DNA of 64,000 nucleotides. Source: Dugong dugon. Lineage: Eukaryota > Chordata > Mammalia > Sirenia > Dugongidae. Position 1 is the stretch's first letter. Each line of letters begins with the position of its first letter. Where the stretch lies: assembly GCA_030035585.1 (NCBI GenBank), contig CM057468.1, positions 56,044,145 through 56,108,144 on the forward strand, read 5' to 3'. Below the pieces are notes generated by a model that did no database searches, was not told the DNA's origin, and saw nothing but the letters and a program-made list of their open reading frames with translations. Shown one piece after another: positions 23,531-35,200 of the stretch. The position numbers and the translations under genes are program-made.

Positions 23531-24462
23531 TGCTCTGCTGTTACTCTTAAGGTTTCACTGGCTAATTTTTGTTTTTGGAAGTGGAGACCCAGGTCCTTCT
23601 TCCAAGTCTGTCTTAGTCTTGAAGCTGCACTGAATCCTGTCCACCACGGGTGACCCTGCTGGCATTTGAAATACCAGTGGCACAGCTTACAGCATCATAG
23701 CAACACACAAGCCACCACAGTAAGACAGACTGACAGATTTTCAACGACACAAACAAGGACTTACACATGAATCTCACCAGATGGAATACACAGGAATCAA
23801 ACTGACTGTATCTGTGAAAAGAGATGATGGAGATACTCAACATCATCAGTCAGGAAAAGGTCAGGGGCCAACTGTGGAACAGACCACTAATCATTCATAT
23901 GCAAGTTCAAGTTAAAGCTGAAGAAAATTAAACAAGATCCAAAGTACTACCTTGACTATATCCCCCCTGAATTTACAGACCATCTCAATGATAGATTTGA
24001 TTCACTGAATACTGGTGACAGAAGACCAGAAGAGTTGTGAGATGACGTCAAGGACATCATACATGAAGAAAGCAAAAAGTCATTTAAAAGCTAGGGGGGA
24101 AAAAAGGACAAAATGAATTTCAGAAGAGACTCTGGAATTTGCTCTTAAGCACAGAGTAGTTAAATCAAATGAAAGAAATGATGAAGTAAAAGAGCTGCAC
24201 AGAAGATTTCAAAGGGCAGCTAAAGCAGACAAGGTAAAGTAGTATTATAATGAAATGTGCAAAGACCTGAAGTCAGAAAACCAAAAAGAAAGAACACGCT
24301 TGACATTTCTCAAGCTAAAAGAACTGAAGAGAAAATTCAAGCCTCAAGTTTCAATACTGAAGGATTCTATGGGCAAAAAATTTAATGATGCAGGAAAAGA
24401 AGATGGAAAGAAAACACATAGTCACTGTACCAAAAAGAGTTGGTCAATGCTCAACCATTTCA

Positions 24463-24660
24463 TCATGTTTGGTAAAGTAGAGGTCAGCAAAAGAGACGAA
24501 GACCCTCAGAGAGATGGACTGACAATGTGGCTGCAATGATGGGCTCAAACAGAGCAACGATTATGAGGATGGTGCAGGATTGGGCAGTGTTTCTGTTGTG
24601 CCTAGAGTTGCTATGAGTTGGAACACACTCGACAGCACCTAACAACAACAACAACAACAA
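24463..24660 (+). mobile_element. 5'-truncated RTE inserted within RTE copy B
   Basis: TCATGTTTGGTAAAGTAGAGG...GAGATGGACTGACAATGTGG is the RTE C-terminal/3' end, ending ACTCGACAGCACCTAACAAC plus (AAC)n. It lies out of place inside the ORF linker of copy B. TSD CATTTCA occurs at 24456-24462 and 24662-24668. Confidence 0.9.
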
Positions 24661-25529
24661 TCATTTCAGGAGGTGGCATATGATCAAGAACCAATGGTAC
24701 TGAAGGAAGAAATCCAAGCTGGACTGAAAGCATTGGAAAAAACAAGTCTCCAGGAATTGATTGAATATCAATCAAAATATTTTAACAGACAGTTGCAGCT
24801 CTCGAGGTGCTAACTCATCTATGCCAAAAAATTCAGAAGACAACCACCTGGAAAAACCAACTGAAAGAGATCCACGTTTGTGCCCATTCCAAAGAATGTG
24901 GAAATTATCAAACAACATCACTAACATCAAATGCAAGGAAAATTTTGCTGAAGATAATTCAAAAATGGCTGCAGCCATACATCAATAAGGAATTGCCAGA
25001 AATTCAAGCGAGACTCAGAAGAGGCTGTAGAACAAAGGACATCATTTCTGATGTTAAATGGTTCTTGGCTAAAAGCAGAGAATACCTGAAAGAGATTCAC
25101 CTATGTTTTATTGACTACACAAAGGCATTCAACTGTGTAAATAGAAACAAATTATGGATAGCATTGCAAAGAATAGGAATTCTGAAACAATTGTGCTCAT
25201 GTACATAGATCAAGTAGCAGTCATTTGAGCAGAACAACGGGATACTGCATGGTTTAAAATAGGAAAAGGCATGCGTAAGGGTTGTATCCTTTCACTCTGT
25301 ATGCTGAGCAAATAGTCCTAGAAGCTGGACTATATGAAGAAGAATGTGGCATCAGGATTGGAGGAAAATTCATTAACAACCTGTGATACGCAGATGACAC
25401 CTTGCTTGCCAAAAATGAAAAGAACTTAAAGCACTTACTGAAGAAAATCAAGACTGCAGCCTTCAATACGTATTATACCTCAACATAAAGAAAAGAAAAA
25501 CCCTCACAACTGGACCAACTATCAACATC

Positions 25530-26099
25530 ATGATAAATGGAGAAAATATTGAAGTTGTCAAGAATTTCATTTTACTCGGATCCACAATCAACGCCCATGG
25601 AAGCAGCACTCAAGAAATCAAAAGACATATTGCTTTGGACAAATCTGCTGCAAAATCCCTCTTTGAAATCTTAAAAAGCAAAGATGTCACTTTGAGGACT
25701 AAGGTGCTCTTGACCCAAGCCATGGTATTTTTAATTGCCTTATATGCACGAGAAAGCTGAACAAAGAAAAAGGAAGATCAAAGAAGAATTGATACAATGA
25801 TACTATAGATTGAGAGAAAAATGAATAAATCTGTCTTGGAAGAAGTACAGCCAGAATGCTTCTTAGAGGCAAGGATAGTGAGACTTTGTCTCACTTACTT
25901 TGCACAGGTCATCAGGAGGGACCAATCACTGGGGAAAGACATCATGCTTGATAAAGAAGAGGGTCAGCAAAAAAGAGGGAGACCCTCAATGAGATGGATT
26001 GACATAGTGGCTGCAACAATGGGCTCAAACATTGCAATGACTGTGAGGATGGCGCAGAACCGGGCAACACTTTATTCTGTTATCATGGAGCTGCTATGA
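25530..26099 (+). pseudogene. RTE ORF C-terminal region, copy B
   Basis: Two open pieces (25530-25760 and 25821-26099) cover the region after the RT palm: MINGENIEVVKNFILLGSTI, then a frame break, then NKSVLEEVQPECFLEARIVR...QVIRRDQSLGKDIMLDKEEG. The same block appears in copies A, C and D. Its role in the RTE protein is not established from sequence. The break at 25760-25821 inactivates the ORF. Confidence 0.85.
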
Positions 26100-26136
26100 G
26101 TCAGAGCCAAATGGATGGCACTTAACAGCAACAACC

Positions 26137-28240
26137 AAGTGAGTAAGAACATGGCCTCTGTTTCCAAGTTATCCTTCAGCTGCCTATTTGGACTTCCTTA
26201 CTTACTAGTCTGAGTTTTTCACCCACTTCTTCCTTACGAGCGCTGAGTTTCTCATTCTTCAGTGTTTAACTCTCCTGTTTCCTCAAACTCTGATTGATTG
26301 ATTGATTTTGGCTCCAGTGTGATATGGCATCTGTCGTAGCCCCACTTGGATCTCTTGGAACTAGACTCCAACTTGACATTTATACAAACAATGCTGCCAG
26401 TATTTAGAATCTGCACTGAAATTTACTAATTTTTATTAATAAATTCCCCAAATCTAGGATCTGCTCACCCCCAGGACAACCGGGCCTATTTTCAGTTGAT
26501 GAAGAAATGACAATGTCTAACAAGTTCTGTGTGACCTGTTCAATATAATTTTGTGCTCCTTTTTTCTCTTATATCCCATTACATGCGGTCTTAATAGTCT
26601 ATTTTGTTTAGTTGACCGGAATTTGTAGGTACCCTGGAGCTTGAATATGTTCTCATTTACCTGTTAGTGGTACAGTCATTCTGATCTCTGTTCTACTTGA
26701 AAATCTGTAACTACTTGAGTATAAGAAGCACTGCTTTAATAATTAGAAATAGATAATAGAATCCAAACCATATCATGGTGAACATTAGAGCTATCTAGTG
26801 ATATTTTATACCATGCTTCTGCCTCGTCCCCAGCCCAAAACAAATCAAATCAAAATTACCTGGGACCCATGTCCTGAAAGAAGGTGAACACATGCATTTA
26901 CGTACTGAGGCTTTTGTACATTCTTACTGACGTGGCCACCTGCCTGGTTGCTATCAGACTAGTCTAGAGTTTCAGGTTCTTAGAATCCAAACAGACTTAA
27001 AAGTCTGTGGGCACTGCCATTTTATCTGAGTGTTTTCTGGGCTATGAGGGAAATTCCTTGGCAATGGCTATAGCAGATGCTAGGACACCAGGGAATGTAA
27101 AACTTTGCAAGGTTGATTGACTTATTTCAAGAGAAAGTGACTCAAGAGAATACATTTTGAAAGATTAATTTGATCCATGTTTTGTTCTTGGTGATAACAC
27201 AACCTTACCTGGGAATTGCTATGAACACTTTGTGAGTCCCATTGACCATTTTGAAACTTCAGTAAAGTAGAAAATGAAACACGTATTTACGAAAGTGATG
27301 AAACGTGCAAGTTCTACATGTAGTCTCTGTATAGTTTTTCTTTAAACAACCTAATGGTTTCTTTAGGGTGCAATATAAGGATCTGATAAATTCATGTTAC
27401 TTGAGCTGTGTTTACATTAAGACTTAGTTTTCCTGCTTAAGTTCTTTAAACATAGTAGGTTCCATGATGCTCAATGCATCCAGACACTCAATAAATGCTT
27501 TTTAATGATAATAATGATGAAGTTGATGTTAACATGGGTCTTCTTTCTCTTTACTTATGCTAAATGTCTTCCCGGAATTCAGATTACAAGTTCTCTTATC
27601 AGCTTTTTTGGGGGGGGGTCATAAAATTACATAATGCAGATGCATGTCGTTGCATTTCTTCTTTGTCTTCTTTTTCTGAACGCAAACTCCAATAGAATGG
27701 CTACATTTTCTTAAACCAAACTGGGATCTTCTCCAGTAAGGAAAGTAATAGAAATTTCACCATGTCGTTTTACACTCTATGCCTTGTTTTTCTTTGCCTC
27801 ACCCTCCTGATCTTAAATAACTGCTCTTCTGGTTAGAGGCAGTGTTCCCACAGGTAGTGCTATGAAGTAGGCGTTCAGGTCAGAGGTCAGCAGGCTCTGC
27901 TTTCATGTATGTAGCACTAACTGTAACCCAATGAATGCATCCCTTTCCCCTGAACAAAGCATTTGTCCTCTCAGCCATCCTGCAGACTATGGATTGACGA
28001 CATTTGGAGAGTTAGAACTCACACTTGAGGTTTAACTGTATTACAGTTGATAAGAAAATAAATAATTGAACCATTGCTAGCAACTCCTTCTGCTTTGAAA
28101 ATTTGAAAACATTAATTGTCTAAAGTTCAAAAAGGCAGATCTCAAACATTCTAGTCCACCACAAATTTCTTTTAAGAAAGATTCATGTCTAGCTAGCTGT
28201 TGTAGTACCTTCCTATAAAACAGAGAATAGCCAAAAACAC
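26137..28240. other. Repeat-poor sequence
   Basis: No gene identified. A likely L2 tail word (ACACTCAATAAATGC) lies near 27485-27500 and a G-run at 27609-27617. The stretch around 26690-26960 might be an old DNA-transposon remnant, but I cannot place it. Confidence 0.4.
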
Positions 28241-28258
28241 TGCACAGACCCCTTCCAG

Positions 28259-28558
28259 TCAAAGAACCCAAGCTTTAAAAGTTAACTTTACTGCCTGATT
28301 CTGAAGTTCTTGTTTTCTTCGCCAGACAGGTTCAAAAAGAATGTCTGTTTTCATTTCATCAGGCTTAATCCACACATAACATCCTTTCCCACTATTTACT
28401 AGACTATAGCTATCAAATGAAGATATGATGTCTGTGTTTGGGTTAGTTACTTTAAATCCTAATGACCATGATGTAATAACTGTAATCAAGAAAAGCTTGT
28501 CTGTCTTTAGATTCAGGTCCTTTGCCACTGGCCTGGCACACTTTGGAGACTTTTCGTT
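28259..28558 (-). other. Unassigned open frame, about 100 codons
   Basis: The minus strand is open from a TAG near 28560 to a stop at 28259, with a frame including FDSYSLVNSGKGCYVWIKP. I do not recognise the sequence. There is no ATG near the start; the annotated first residue is a GTG. No acceptor with a pyrimidine tract is visible upstream. A possible donor, GGCA/GTAAAG, lies inside the frame. Frames of this length arise by chance in 64 kb of AT-rich DNA, so coding is unproven. Confidence 0.15.
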
Positions 28559-28560
28559 AA

Positions 28561-28820
28561 GCTAACCACAATTTTGCCTAATTTGTAATTAGTAGTGAGC
28601 CTGCTTTACACAGTCTTACGGCCCCAAATTAAAGCTTACTCCATCGGTTTTTGTTGCGGTGATGGTTGTTGTTCCGGCAAAACCATTTACAAATATTAGA
28701 CAAGAAAACTTAATCATCAGCATATTTTTCACTACAGCGACGTGTTAGTGCACTTGAGTGTTTCTTTCAAATTATCGTATTTTTATGCAAATAAACGCGA
28801 GGAATTTGTAACAGCGCTAT
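28561..28820. promoter_or_regulatory. Candidate conserved non-coding element (CpG-retaining)
   Basis: I count 10 CpG in 260 bases of AT-rich, repeat-free sequence, close to or above random expectation, whereas the surrounding mammalian DNA is strongly CpG-depleted. An octamer ATGCAAAT lies at 28785-28792, followed directly by AAACGCGAGG. A regulatory role is inference; conservation was not tested. Confidence 0.35.
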
Positions 28821-28830
28821 GCTAATTTAT

Positions 28831-29540
28831 TTTTAAAGCTTGTAAAAAAAAACATGTAAAAATATGGTATGCATTTCTTCACAATTATATCTAAAGTAGA
28901 GAGTCTACTCTGCCAAATAAATCTTTTAGAAAAACTTGGAATTTTAGGGAGAATTAAATTGAAAGAAAGATGAATTCTGTAATAGTATACACATGAATGT
29001 AAATTGTTTTTTCTTAGAATCTTCATTTCTTCGGGTTTTTAAAACAACGAAAGTTTCCATAAATAAAATGGAGATCATATAAATATTCCTAATATGAAGG
29101 AAATGCAGTTATTGTAAAGAAAACCCCACTATGCTCTTATTCTAGGCATCAAATTTTAAGAATTACAGGATTTTTTTTTTTGGTTTTTTATTTAAAGGAA
29201 CCATAAGCACCCCCCCCCCCACCGCTTCTTTTTCTAATTCCAGGAAAAATATACTTGCTTGTGATTTTTTAAATCAAGGACCATCAAATAAAAGATTTCG
29301 ATAAAAATAACCATTCTGACTGATAAAATTTTGCTTCTCAAATCTACTCACATCCTGTTTCATCACAGATACCCTGGATAGCATTAGCATTTAGCTACAT
29401 TCCTGACTTGTCCCTAAACCCACGAAACTCTTCTGAATTTGAATGTCCTTGTGTTTATTTTGCACATATGGGATATTTTTTTTTTCATTTTAGGTTGCAA
29501 GGTGAGTGGAACAAAAGGGGGAAGGGAAAATGAATCATTC
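28831..29540. other. Repeat-poor AT-rich sequence
   Basis: T/A runs, a C-run at 29211-29220 and no recognisable transposon. The frame at 28817-29026 minus is of chance type. Confidence 0.4.
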
Positions 29541-29541
29541 A

Positions 29542-29554
29542 GTTGCTAAGCAAC
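29542..29554. promoter_or_regulatory. RFX X-box-like palindrome
   Basis: GTTGCTAAGCAAC is a perfect inverted repeat of GTTGCT/AGCAAC with a 1-base spacer, close to the RFX consensus (GTNRCC, 0-3 bases, RGYAAC), differing at the last base of the first half-site. Functional binding is inference. Confidence 0.35.
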
Positions 29555-29954
29555 AGATTGGCAAGGACCAGAGATTTTTAAACTGAGGCCTGATTATCTT
29601 TCAGTGGTGTCCTGGGAAAGTGATAAGAGAGAGAGGAAGAATTATCTGCCTCCTTTTGCCGCTATTTCACTTCTTTTGAACTAGGGGATTATGGTCTACT
29701 CAAACAGGAACATTAATTTTACTCTGCAGTATGTAAAAGCAACTGTGGAAGACTATGAACCTGGTTCCTGGTGATGCCTTTACTCGGATGGCAGAAGTGT
29801 AGATGGATGGTCATTATTAAGCCCCAAAGAACACCACCCAGGAAGGTTAAAGCAATCTTACATTAACTGAGCACTAAGTTGACTGAAGTAAATGGGTTGC
29901 CATATGCGTTTCAGTACAATAATTTTTTGGTATATGCAGTTTCATTGTCACCAA

Positions 29955-30030
29955 GTAATTAATTAATTACCAATTAATTCATGAAAATTAATCATAAGAA
30001 AAAGGCGGCGACATTAATTCAGTTTATTTA
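29955..30030. promoter_or_regulatory. TAAT-rich cluster (homeodomain-like sites)
   Basis: TAATTAATTAATTAC, CAATTAATTC, AAATTAATC and ATTAATTCAG occur within 75 bases, with GGCGGCGAC (two CpG) in between. TAAT is the homeodomain core, but in AT-rich DNA it is also common by chance. Confidence 0.25.
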
Positions 30031-30574
30031 AATGAAACTCTCTTTTAATGCAATAATAATTTAAGTGCCTGATGAAAATAAGACCAACAGAGAAAACTAA
30101 TTTCAAGATGATAATAGTGAGCTTGTTCCAGGAATATTAGGGAAGCCACAATTTTGTTAAGTGGGAGGAGTGGAAAGTGAAATAAAATACAACCAAATAT
30201 GATAGATATAATAGGGTGTTTAGGTTAATAGGTGTGATGCATGTCTATTATAACGAGTTGTTGTTGAAGCCATGCCTGTTAACCTTTAACCCTACAGCCT
30301 TATTTAACAGTTAACTTACCAGCAGGGTGTCTTTGTGATTTTGTAACTAGGTCTAAGCATACAGAGGGAAGTCCTGACAGCATGACAGAAAGGAGAAAAA
30401 GGCAATTTCTCATATTTCCTTGAAGAACATATTTCTCATGGCAATATATTTTTCTACAAAAAATTCTGATATGCTAAGAAAAAGTATCATTTTTTTCTTA
30501 CATTATCTAAGAAGAAAGGAACTATAAAGTCAGCATTATCAAGTTTTCAGATACAAAATTTTTAAATAACCACT

Positions 30575-30960
30575 TGTTATGGATTGAATTGTGTACCCCA
30601 AAAATATGTGTTATAAATCCTAACCTCTACGCCTGTTGTTATAATCCCATTTGGGAATGGGTTGTCTTTGTTATGTTAATGAGGCAGGATTAATATAGGG
30701 TGTGTCTTAAATCAATCTCTTAACAGTTATAAAAGGAACAGATTAAGGAAATAACAGATGAGAGAAGCCTCACGAAGATCCCAAGGAGCCAAGGAACAAG
30801 GACTTTCCCTCAGAGCTGACAGAGAGAGAATGCCTTCCCTTAGAGCCTGTGCCCTGAATTTGGACTTCCAGCCTCCTAAACTGTGAGAAAATAAATTTCT
30901 GTTTGTTAAAGCCACCCACTTTTGGTATTTCTGTTATAGCAGCGCTAAATGACTAAGACA
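30575..30960 (+). mobile_element. Solo LTR, ERVL-MaLR-like
   Basis: TGTTATGGATTGAATTGTG to AATGACTAAGACA, with a perfect 5-bp TSD, CCACT, at 30570-30574 and 30961-30965. The polyadenylation signal AATAAA lies near 30890, followed by the conserved end (TGTTAAAGCCACCCACTT). No internal region remains. Length is 386 bp. Confidence 0.92.
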
Positions 30961-31004
30961 CCACTGAAGGACACACTAGAAGAAACATGAAACATGCATA
31001 TACA

Positions 31005-31112
31005 TCTATCCATATATACGTATATAAATATATATGTATACATACTAATCTTTATTAACTTCTAGTAAGTGTTCTTCATTCTTTGTGTGTATGTGTGTGT
31101 GTATGCATACAA
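31005..31112. repeat. AT-rich and GT simple repeats
   Basis: ATATACGTATATAAATATAT near 31014-31040 and GTGTGTATGTGTGTGTGT near 31085-31105. Confidence 0.8.
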
Positions 31113-31384
31113 TCAAGCTATGAATTGATGTAAATTGCATCAGTTCTTAGATTTTGTTTTCAATTTAAATAAACAAAATTTTAATTGAGATTTTTGTGAC
31201 ACCCTTGAAATAAATGGAGCTACTCTCCCATGACACAAAATGAGGATTATGATTCTCTGTCCTAAGGAGATGCAGATGATGTGGGCAACTGATACAGATT
31301 TCTGTGGCGCCACTGGTTACACCACTTCATTATATCTTTTTATCATTCTCAAGATCTGATATTTAATGCACTGTACATTTAATC

Positions 31385-31495
31385 TAATTTTTATGTGTTT
31401 ATGTGTTATAGTCCTAAAGATATTGTAATCTTCTATGGAAGTGGATCTCAGCAGTATCCAACACAATGCCTTGTGTATAGAGGCATCTTAAGGAA
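31385..31495 (+). repeat. Possible L2 3'-end fragment
   Basis: ATTGTAATCTTCTATGGAAG...CAACACAATGCCTTGTGTATAGAGG resembles the L2 terminal order, but is too diverged to be sure. Confidence 0.35.
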
Positions 31496-31499
31496 ACGT

Positions 31500-32080
31500 C
31501 TGCGGTCTTGGTTTGACTTTACTCTTTTTATCCTGAAGGTTTGGTTAGGCTAAGGCTGGGGAACTCAAGGATCACGAATAAAGGAATGGAGTCATGCAAA
31601 TACAAGGAGTAAAGAATATGCCACTGTGTTGAAAAGGATGCAATTTATAGAGAGGTAATGAAAGGTAAGGCTGAAAAATAGGCTTGATGGGCATTGTAGG
31701 GGGCTTGAGGTCACAAATTCAATGCCAAGGGGTGCCAGGGAGCTAAGGGTCATAAGTGAAGCATGCCTGGTGGAGACAATTGTGTCTTTTTCCCAGGACT
31801 CTACTGAAAGGTTATCAGACCTTAGTTTAAAAATCTCTGGTTCACTGCCAGGGGCAGTGACAAAGTGGAGCACAATCACTCACATAAAATGAGCACCCAA
31901 TACTCAGCTCTGGCAATAAGTTCCTTTCGGGAATCCAGCTCAGTGCTGCCAAGCCTCCTAATCTTTGCAATAGTAACCAGAAATCTATTATTTTGTGAAA
32001 TATATTAATTTTTAAATATTTTAATGATCTATATATAAAACACTGTGTGAGTCAAATAAAATGTATCTACAAGCTCAATA
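31500..32080. other. Unannotated sequence
   Basis: Less AT-rich than its surroundings, with no recognised repeat or gene. The minus frame at 31592-31879 shows no family motif. Confidence 0.4.
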
Positions 32081-32082
32081 AG

Positions 32083-32292
32083 AGTCCCTGGGTGGTGCAA
32101 ATAGTTAACATGCTTGGCTGCTAACCAAAAGGTTGGAGATTTGAGTCCACCCAGTCACACCTCAGAAGAAAGACCTGGTTATCTACTTCTGAAAAGTCAA
32201 TCATTGAACACCCTGTGGGGCACAGTTCTACTCTGACATACGTGGAGTTGCCATGAGTCAGAACTGTCATGACAGCAACAGATTAACAAGCT
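32083..32292 (+). mobile_element. AfroSINE, long form
   Basis: GAGTCCCTGGGTGGTGCAAA head, GCTAACCAAAAGGTTGGAG with a B-box-like GATTTGAGTCC, the long-form middle (GAAGAAAGACCTGG), then GTTGCCATGAGTCAGAACTG. Diverged. Confidence 0.88.
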
Positions 32293-35200
32293 CCATCTGG
32301 CCTGTAGACTCAATTTGTGACTTCCTTTGTTTGCAAAGAGGAGCCATGGAAGGATTTTGAGGGTTTTTTTTTTAAAAACATAAGGAATGAAGTTTTCACT
32401 GCCACTTCCAAGTATGTGGTTGTTGTTGTGTGCCATCCAGTCAAGGTGTGAGAATTCAGCTATAGTGCCGCTGCTCAGTAGACACTCAGCAATGTCAGCA
32501 ATATGTCCAGAGCATTGCTCAAAGTATAGGTGGGTTAGTTGACCTCGAATATGCTGTGAAAATGTAGCTTCTTTATTCAGCCTACAATTAAGCTGATTCT
32601 TTTCTTGTATCCCTACCTACTGGTTAGTGGGGAAAAAGGAAACATCCTCTAGCCTTATTGGATGATGCATATATATAAAGAGTAGTTGCTGTCTTATACG
32701 TCTGTCCCATCAAACCCTATCCCTAAACTGACTTCCGTATGTACTCTGTCTTGTTTCTAATACAAGGCTCTCAGTTCACTTGGTTTCTGGGTACTCTGCT
32801 ACCTTCTGTTTCTAAACTCTGCAGCTGACTATCTCAGCATCCATTTTTTGGGCTGCGGATATTTCCCCAGGAACATGAACTACCTGACTGACTTTTGTTG
32901 ACTTTATTTCTCCTTAGTTATCACTGGTTTCATACACAAGTCTCTATCTGGTCTCTACCTGACCCCTGGCCTGTCCATCCACCTCAGCCTCTGCCATGTC
33001 TCATCTCAGCCAGCCAGCCGTCTGGATCTCATTTCAGTAACCACACCCATGGGAGCTGAGGGAGGCTCAGGCATGCCAGCCGGATCCTCTCTGTCTAACT
33101 AGGCTGCTCTGCTCTCTTAATCTGACCAGTGTGCCTCGAATTAGAATGTCCCTCTTGCCCTGTGGTCTCTTGTAAATGGGGAATTATTGGGCACTGTCCC
33201 ACAGTTCTCAGGGTCCCACCCCAATTATCTAACATACCTGGGCAGATAGGTGAATTAGGGATGCATGTCTGATCAGTTTTCTCTTCTCACCTCCTTCTAC
33301 CTCCTATCCTTACTATATTCCTCTGCCATCAGAGAGAGAAGTGTTTTCTTTAACTTTCCATATGTCTTATCTGTCTTCTGCTGTGGAAGAGCCTTGCTGG
33401 GGCAGGCAGAAAGGGCATCGTGTCTACACCAAGGACCTGCTGTATGTATGGGTCCTCCAGGCTGGGCCTTTGATATCTTAATATGAGCTCAAGAAACTTC
33501 TCTTTCCCCAAACCTGACTTTCAAGTCTGTAATCTTGCTGCAAAAACAGTTGAACACTGTCTAGGTCTTTCTCTCCGCCTCTCTTTAGAAACTTATCTAA
33601 TCTACGCTCACCCTCTACACCAAGCCCAACCTCCAGAGGCAGAGAAATACCCAAGTCCAGTAAGCATGAAAGTCATGTATTCAGAAATGCAAAAGAGAAA
33701 ACAAATCAGAAATGTCAAAATATGGCCTATGCTACCTAAGTTTTGTTGAAACCCATAAAAATCTAAATAAAGTGAAACTACAGTCCCTTCATCTCAAACC
33801 TACTAAACTCCTTTTGCAAATCCTGTTTCTCCAGTTTTATTCTGAGATAACTTTCAAACACTCAAGGATTGTACATTGAAGTCTGTATACATGCCATGAA
33901 CTTTTTCTGATACTGGGGAACATGGATTCTGAGGTTATTAGACATACTGAACAATTTATCTTTTCATTCTAATTTCTACTCTCTGAATCTAGAAGGCCTT
34001 TAAAAAAGCACAAATAATTTAATACAAATGATGTAATTCTGTGTATATATTTTAGGCTTTTCCTTGCCAAAGTTTCATTTTAAAAAAAAGAAGAAGAAAA
34101 AGAAGTTATTCTCAGAAGACATGGCACACGATGAAAGCTGTTTCTATTCCTCTACTCGTCCATTACTCATAATGAAAACTCCTCTTAAGAGCTTGTCAAC
34201 AAATGCTTCAGTATAGTATAGTGAGGCATCCTTTTTTTAGTCCGTCACAATTAATAAGAATGTTAGAATTTATTGCCTCCGTTTTAAAGAAACAAAATTC
34301 CCTGATTATGTAAACAAAATCAACATTTAAACCCCGGTGTTTTCATGTTACTTCAGAAACATACCAGTAAACTGAGATTGCATGTTAGAAGCATTTAGAG
34401 TTAATGTACTTCCTTCAAGTCCAGTCACCTATACAGTTTGATGAGGCAGAGAAATTAGTGTATATTTTGTACTAATTTAAGGATTTGGATTTTTCTTCAA
34501 GGTGGTATGCAAAATTAATTTTATTTTGAAAGGCCATGAAAATATTTATACTTTCTCGGTATTCATTCCTCAAATTTTAACAAACAACAGTTGTTGAAAT
34601 GAAAACTATGATACTCTGAAGAACTGTAACTATTGAATGAACACAAAAATAGAAAATAGCAACTTTCGGGACATTTGCTGTTCTTATTTTAGAAGATGAC
34701 TACACAAAGTCAGCCGAAAGAGGGGGATAAGATTTCACATTTTATTGGCGTTTAGGGAAACTTTATACCCGGTCTCTGGAAAATCAGAAAGGGAAGTGGT
34801 TACAAGGAATCCACATAATAACGTATGGGAAAGCCAACTAGAATTTACAAGGGAGGGGACTCTGCTGGTGAATCAAAGAGCTGCCAAGTCACATGCTGCA
34901 CAATTTATTAATCATAGGCTGCTCCACCAGCCAGCAGTTTCTCCATTTTCTCCTCATTTATGACTCTGTTCCCACTAAGGCACTAAATTATTTTTGGTGC
35001 GAAATATGTGTTATGAGTGAAAACACAACACGGGACAAAATGAGAAGAAAGTAAACATTTGGCAGCTTTCGAAAGCAAGTAGAATGGGTCCAGATTGTAC
35101 ATGGTCGACATTTTAAGATTTCAATTTTGGCCAGGGAATATCATTTTATTGTTAAACGCTACATAAGTCTCAGTTTGGATTTCAAGAAACACAAACGCAG

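Larger units (their letters stand above)
21985..23733 (-). mobile_element. RTE LINE copy B, inverted 5' arm
   Basis: Read from 23733 down to 21985 on the minus strand: 5'UTR, then endonuclease N-terminal half. The frame at 22058-22273 includes DALIITGDWNSKVG, the APE-type endonuclease GDWN motif with its catalytic Asp and Asn. An overlapping frame continues with NDLFIATTFFQRH. An L1 3' end (22766-23530) interrupts the 5'UTR. The arm ends at the TTTTCAACGACA sequence, with which the direct arm also begins. Confidence 0.9.
23734..26136 (+). mobile_element. RTE LINE copy B, direct arm to 3' end
   Basis: Begins at endonuclease residues FQRHKQ and continues (RPEELWDDVKDIIHEESKK) into the reverse transcriptase. 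YADD is at 25387-25398. The C-terminal zone in the 25530-26099 frames ends with RGRPSMRWIDIVAATMGSN. The element terminates at 26136 with GGCACTTAACAGCAACAACC. It carries a nested RTE fragment at 24463-24660. With the inverted arm it makes an almost full-length RTE. A 7-bp flank word, GAACATG, occurs just outside both ends but is only weak TSD evidence. Confidence 0.9.

Noticed and set aside
32450-33250. Possible old LTR with a TATA-like word at about 32675
   Set aside because: No TG...CA ends, no TSD and no second copy in the window. Left as unclassified.
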